NCBI GenBank assembly: GCA_021791845.1
Contig: JAJYVT010000033.1
Span: 1 to 33,582, forward strand
From: Actinomycetes bacterium
GTDB taxonomy: Bacteria > Actinomycetota > Acidimicrobiia > Acidimicrobiales > RAAP-2
Reading direction: 5' to 3'
Length of the DNA stretch: 33,582 nt
Shown here: positions 30,330 to 33,582 of the stretch, one piece after another
How the letters are laid out: each line of letters starts with the position of its first letter
Numbering within the stretch: the first letter of the stretch is position 1
Translations under genes and position numbers: made by a program
The notes under the pieces: generated by a model
What the model saw: the letters and a program-made list of their open reading frames with translations, nothing else
Database searches by the model: none
Told to the model about the DNA's origin: nothing

Positions 30330-33203
30330 GTGGGTCGGCCTTCTCGGCTTTTCCTGGGGAGTCGTTCTCGTCGCACGGGTGCCGCCTCTTCGCGCGCCCT
30401 GACGGCCTCCGGCGCCGGCCGTCGCCATTGTCTCGCGTGCCGGCGGGACCGGGGCGAGCAGGGCATGACGATCATCGAGCTCGTCATCGCCTTCGCCATC
30501 CTGATGGCGGTCCTGGTCCCCATCGCCATCCTCCTCGGCAACACCATCGGGCAGGCGGCGAGCTCCCGGGAGCGGTTGACGGCGCTCTCCCTGGCCGAGC
30601 AGTACCTGGAGAAGCTCAACAACACACCGGTGCTGAAGCACACAGCGACGACAGCCCCGACAGCGCACGCCGCGCTCGAGACAACGAACGACCCGACAGT
30701 TCCGAAGACCAGCGACACGATCAAGATCACCTCGCTGGTCCGCTCGACAATCGCCTACTCGATCTACGCCCGGTTCACATGGGCGCTCCACGAGAGCACC
30801 ACACTCGACCTCTGCACGTCCGGCACCGCGCCCACACTGCTCGACCTCCAGGTGACCGTCGAGTGGGGGCGGGCCCAGCAGAAGATCACCGACACCACCC
30901 TGATCGACTTCCCGGCCACCGGGATCCTGACCGAGGGGTTCCTCGCCGTCAACGTCTTCGGCGACCCTCACCCGGTCTACGGCGACCCCGGCTCGGGCCC
31001 TCCCAAGGACGCCCAGACACACGCGTGGTCCACACGGGTGAAGGCCGTCCCCGTCACGATCTCGCCCGGCCCCACAGTCACCACAGGCTTCAGCACGATC
31101 ACCCGCCACCCCAACCAGTACGGGTGCGTGTTCCAGGAGGTTCCCGCCGGAACGTACAGCGTGAAGGTGGCCGACCCCACCACAGGCACACCGCCCGGCA
31201 CCCACTACGGCACACCCTCGTGGGCCTCCAGCGACGGCGAGCTGCTGAGCGAGACGTCCCCCTCCCCTGGCGCGACCGTGACCGTCGGAGAGGTGGCGAC
31301 AGTCACGTTCCAGTACGACGAGGGGGCGATGGCGAAGGTCACCTACCCCTCGACGACCGTCGTCGAGGGGCCCGTCTGGTGCCCCGGCGTCGGCGCCATC
31401 GACTGCCTGGCCGCCGGCCAGTCGCCAGCCAGCACGAAGGCCCCGTCGACCGCGCCGGCCGCCGTGCTCTCCGTCCTGTCGTCCTCGGGGTGGCACGAGT
31501 ACAAGACGGCGGCGACGCGCCTGGTCGCCTCGGCCTGCGCGAAGCGCTGCATCAGTGTGGGGACCGCGCAGACGGGCACAGCCGCCCATGGCGCGGCCGT
31601 CTCCAGCAGCACCTCGACAGTGGACTTCACCCCCGACACAGTGCCGACCGGCGTGTCCTCGCTCACCGACGTCACGTGCACCACAACAGCCAGGTGCTAC
31701 GCCTACGGGTCCGGTGGCAGCGGCGCCGTCATCCTGACCGCCACAGTGGGCTCGACATCGGTCTCCTGGCGGTCGGGCAGCGGCCTGTCGGGCGTGACGT
31801 CTGTGCAGTCGCTCGACTGCCCGAAGAAGACAACCTGCTACGCAGCGGCCGCGACCATCACCGGTCCGGCCATTCTCTCGCTGTCGGGCGGCGCGTGGGT
31901 CCGCGACACCCTGCCCAGCACGGTCACGGCGGTGACCGAGGTCGTATGCCGCACATCGGTGTGCTTCGCCATCGGATCGAGCTCGACCGGAGCCGTGATC
32001 CTGTCGCAGAAGGTCACAAGCGCGACCACATGGGTGGCGGACACCATTCCGGCTGCATCCAGCCTCACGTCGATCGACTGCCTGTCCGGGACGCAGTGCT
32101 ACGCCATCGGGAAGGCGGCCTCGGGACCGACGATCGACTCGCTGTCCGGCGTCACAGGCACAACGGTCACATGGACGGCCGACACGTTCGCGTCGACACC
32201 GAAGCTCTCCTCCCTCACAGTGCTCGAATGCCGCGGGTCGACCTGCGTCGCCACCGGGACCACGTCGACCGGGCCGGCGATCGTCTCGCTCTACACGTCA
32301 ACCTCCACGTGGAGGGCCGACGGCATCCCGGCGGGCGTGACGGCGGTCACCTCGCTGGCGTGCCCGAGCGGCACACAGTGCGAGGCCACCGCAGTGGCCA
32401 CAGTCACCGGGGCGCCGGGCGCCGTCGTGCTCTCGCTCTCCTCGACAACGGGGACGTGGACGACCGACACCTTCCCGCCCGGGACCGACCCGCTCTACCT
32501 GGCGGGAGTCGCCTGCAGCGCCAAGACGTCGATGTGCGCCGCCCCTGGGGCCACCGCGACGGACGCGGTCCTCCTCTCGTCGACACTTTCGGGCACCACG
32601 TGGCAGCGGGCAGCACCCGTCGGCGTGACCGGGATGTACGTGGGCGACACGCCGATCGCCGTCTACAACCCGGGATTGAGCCCCACCGAGACGGTGGAGG
32701 TCGCGTCGCCCACACCGACCACGGGTGACGTCGGCTCCATCGGGCCGCTCTTCCCGTTCTCGAGCGGGTACCAGGTCGGCGCCACGGCGTGCGCCGCCGG
32801 CATCACCTCGACAGCGCCGTCCGTGACCAGCGTGCCGGGCACGACGTTCACAGCCAAGCCGACAGGAACACGGGTCCCGACGGCGGCGCTCCCCATGGGC
32901 CTGCTGCCCGTCGAAGTGCTGTCGCGAACCGGGACGCCCGTCGCCGGGGCCACGGTCACCATCGAGCCCACATGCACACGCCTGACCGCCCCCACAGGGC
33001 AGTCCGACCAGACGAGCTTCGCCCTCGGCACGACCGACGGATCGGGCACCACGGGTCTCGCCGTGATGTACGGCACCTACGTGGTCACGGTCACGTACGG
33101 ATCGACAGCGCCGGTCACCGCCACGGTCACCGTCTCCAAGACGTCGATCACGGTGGGCACCACGACCACCACGCTCCCGTCGCCGGGTGTGATCAGGCTG
33201 TGA
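30330..33203 (+). CDS. giant type IV pilin-like protein with nine Cys-pair repeats
   Basis: A 957-residue exported protein. A 45-residue basic leader ends in RGEQG. After it comes MTIIE, with Glu at +5 of the predicted prepilin peptidase cut, and a hydrophobic helix (46-70): a type IV pilin or pseudopilin N-terminus. Residues 75-340 are beta-rich, with a transthyretin-like stretch (VPAGTYSVKV, 271-280). Residues 351-760 hold nine repeats of 43-52 residues, each opening with paired cysteines (351/359, 403/407, 450/456, 497/503, 540/545, 584/590, 634/639, 678/684, 729/736) and most with a Trp near the end. This pattern suits a disulfide-pinned beta-propeller. A second carboxypeptidase-regulatory-like domain lies at about 858-925. 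The Thr-rich C-terminus may lie at the pilus tip. Confidence 0.85.
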   Translation: MGRPSRLFLGSRSRRTGAASSRALTASGAGRRHCLACRRDRGEQGMTIIELVIAFAILMAVLVPIAILLGNTIGQAASSRERLTALSLAEQYLEKLNNTPVLKHTATTAPTAHAALETTNDPTVPKTSDTIKITSLVRSTIAYSIYARFTWALHESTTLDLCTSGTAPTLLDLQVTVEWGRAQQKITDTTLIDFPATGILTEGFLAVNVFGDPHPVYGDPGSGPPKDAQTHAWSTRVKAVPVTISPGPTVTTGFSTITRHPNQYGCVFQEVPAGTYSVKVADPTTGTPPGTHYGTPSWASSDGELLSETSPSPGATVTVGEVATVTFQYDEGAMAKVTYPSTTVVEGPVWCPGVGAIDCLAAGQSPASTKAPSTAPAAVLSVLSSSGWHEYKTAATRLVASACAKRCISVGTAQTGTAAHGAAVSSSTSTVDFTPDTVPTGVSSLTDVTCTTTARCYAYGSGGSGAVILTATVGSTSVSWRSGSGLSGVTSVQSLDCPKKTTCYAAAATITGPAILSLSGGAWVRDTLPSTVTAVTEVVCRTSVCFAIGSSSTGAVILSQKVTSATTWVADTIPAASSLTSIDCLSGTQCYAIGKAASGPTIDSLSGVTGTTVTWTADTFASTPKLSSLTVLECRGSTCVATGTTSTGPAIVSLYTSTSTWRADGIPAGVTAVTSLACPSGTQCEATAVATVTGAPGAVVLSLSSTTGTWTTDTFPPGTDPLYLAGVACSAKTSMCAAPGATATDAVLLSSTLSGTTWQRAAPVGVTGMYVGDTPIAVYNPGLSPTETVEVASPTPTTGDVGSIGPLFPFSSGYQVGATACAAGITSTAPSVTSVPGTTFTAKPTGTRVPTAALPMGLLPVEVLSRTGTPVAGATVTIEPTCTRLTAPTGQSDQTSFALGTTDGSGTTGLAVMYGTYVVTVTYGSTAPVTATVTVSKTSITVGTTTTTLPSPGVIRL
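31380..32610 (+). repeat. nine protein repeats with Cys-x(3-7)-Cys
   Basis: Each unit encodes roughly 'L..V.C.s...C.a.G....G.a.i.s......W..d..p.gv'. Cys-to-Cys spacing between units is 52, 47, 47, 43, 44, 50, 44 and 51 residues. The first unit is the least regular. The repeats are diverged, so the DNA copies are not identical; they seem old rather than recently expanded. Confidence 0.8.
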
Positions 33204-33582
33204 GCGCGATGCTGGCGCGGCTCCGCTCCGGGCGACGGAAGCCCCCGCACGGGGACGAGGGCTTCACCATGGTCGAGATGGCCGTGATCCTGATGGTCTT
33301 CGGCATCCTGCTCGCCATCACGGTGCCGATCGTCTCCACCGTGCTCCAGACGAGCAGCCAGGTGAACGTCACCTACTCGAACGTCGACGAGCAGCTCTGG
33401 CTCTCCACCACCCTCCAGCGGCTGGTGCGGGCGGCGGTCGCGCCCACACCGAGCATCACAGGGGCGGCGCCGGTGCCGGCGTTCGCCGCCGGCTCGATCT
33501 CGGCGACGTCGATGCGGTTCTTCACGAACACCGGGACACCCCGCGGGCCGCAGATGGTCACAGTCAGGTGCACACCCACACC
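33200..33582 (+). CDS. type IV pilin-like protein, N-terminal part
   Basis: A second prepilin, cut by the right edge after about 127 residues. The short basic leader (MSAMLARLRSGRRKPPHGDEG) ends in Gly and is followed by FTMVEMAVILMVFGILLAITVP. This is the classical GF-T-x-x-E cleavage site with Glu at +5 and a hydrophobic helix. The following region (QVNVTYSNVDEQLWLSTTLQRLV) resembles PilW/minor pseudopilins. The GTG overlaps the preceding stop by four bases (GTGA), so it is translated with the giant pilin. More pilus genes probably lie beyond the window. Confidence 0.85.
   Translation, partial: MSAMLARLRSGRRKPPHGDEGFTMVEMAVILMVFGILLAITVPIVSTVLQTSSQVNVTYSNVDEQLWLSTTLQRLVRAAVAPTPSITGAAPVPAFAAGSISATSMRFFTNTGTPRGPQMVTVRCTPT

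Overview
The window is very GC-rich and gene-dense. It carries an actinobacterial gene set: a homodimeric AceE-type pyruvate dehydrogenase E1, SUF-type Fe-S assembly with SufU, beta-oxidation enzymes, an LCP cell-wall ligase and a split B12-dependent acyl-CoA mutase. Nearly every gene that looks like the head of a transcript has an actinobacterial -10 hexamer (TAnnnT) only 6-8 bases before its ATG/GTG, which implies widespread leaderless mRNAs. Together these suggest Actinomycetota, most likely class Acidimicrobiia (inference; no rRNA or other marker is present). I see no tRNA, rRNA, CRISPR array, IS element or prophage gene.

Layout. (1) 1-4093, minus strand: rnhA, a short-chain dehydrogenase, an aldo/keto reductase, lpd (E3), and the start of a lipoyl E2 cut by the left edge. 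aceE (E1) diverges from rnhA on the plus strand (4171-6879), so the three parts of the pyruvate dehydrogenase complex lie close together but not in one operon. (2) 6914-11216: a secreted Cys-containing protein, an SRPBCC protein and a 3-hydroxyacyl-CoA dehydrogenase (minus), back to back with a thiolase (plus) across a 21-bp symmetric promoter; then an acyl-CoA dehydrogenase (minus) preceded by a broken Rrf2-type regulator. (3) 11671-15732, plus: a MarR regulator, a ClC transporter with CBS and TrkA-C domains, a HhH-GPD DNA repair protein, and thiE. (4) 15747-18284: an alpha/beta hydrolase lacking its nucleophile and an acyl-CoA dehydrogenase (minus), divergent from a metallo-beta-lactamase-fold hydrolase (plus). 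(5) 18339-27362: a rearranged SUF region. sufC1-sufS-sufU run on the plus strand. sufB, a four-Cys small protein, sufD, a Rieske ferredoxin and a second sufC run on the minus strand. A dienoyl-CoA isomerase-like gene in the opposite orientation and an LCP gene are interleaved. (6) 27593-30248, plus: large and small subunits of a B12 acyl-CoA mutase whose substrate residues point to isobutyryl-CoA, then an unrecognised helical protein. (7) 30330-33582, plus: a 957-residue type IV pilin-like protein with nine Cys-pair repeats, translationally coupled to a second pilin that runs off the right edge.

The metabolic genes fit together. Acyl-CoA dehydrogenases, crotonase, hydroxyacyl-CoA dehydrogenases, thiolase and the mutase would degrade straight and branched acyl chains to acetyl-CoA and succinyl-CoA precursors. 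PDH feeds acetyl-CoA, and SUF supplies Fe-S clusters. The most novel-looking items are the giant repeat-bearing pilin, the two-SufC split SUF locus with its embedded four-Cys protein, the decayed Rrf2 regulator, and the symmetric divergent leaderless promoter at 8803-8823.
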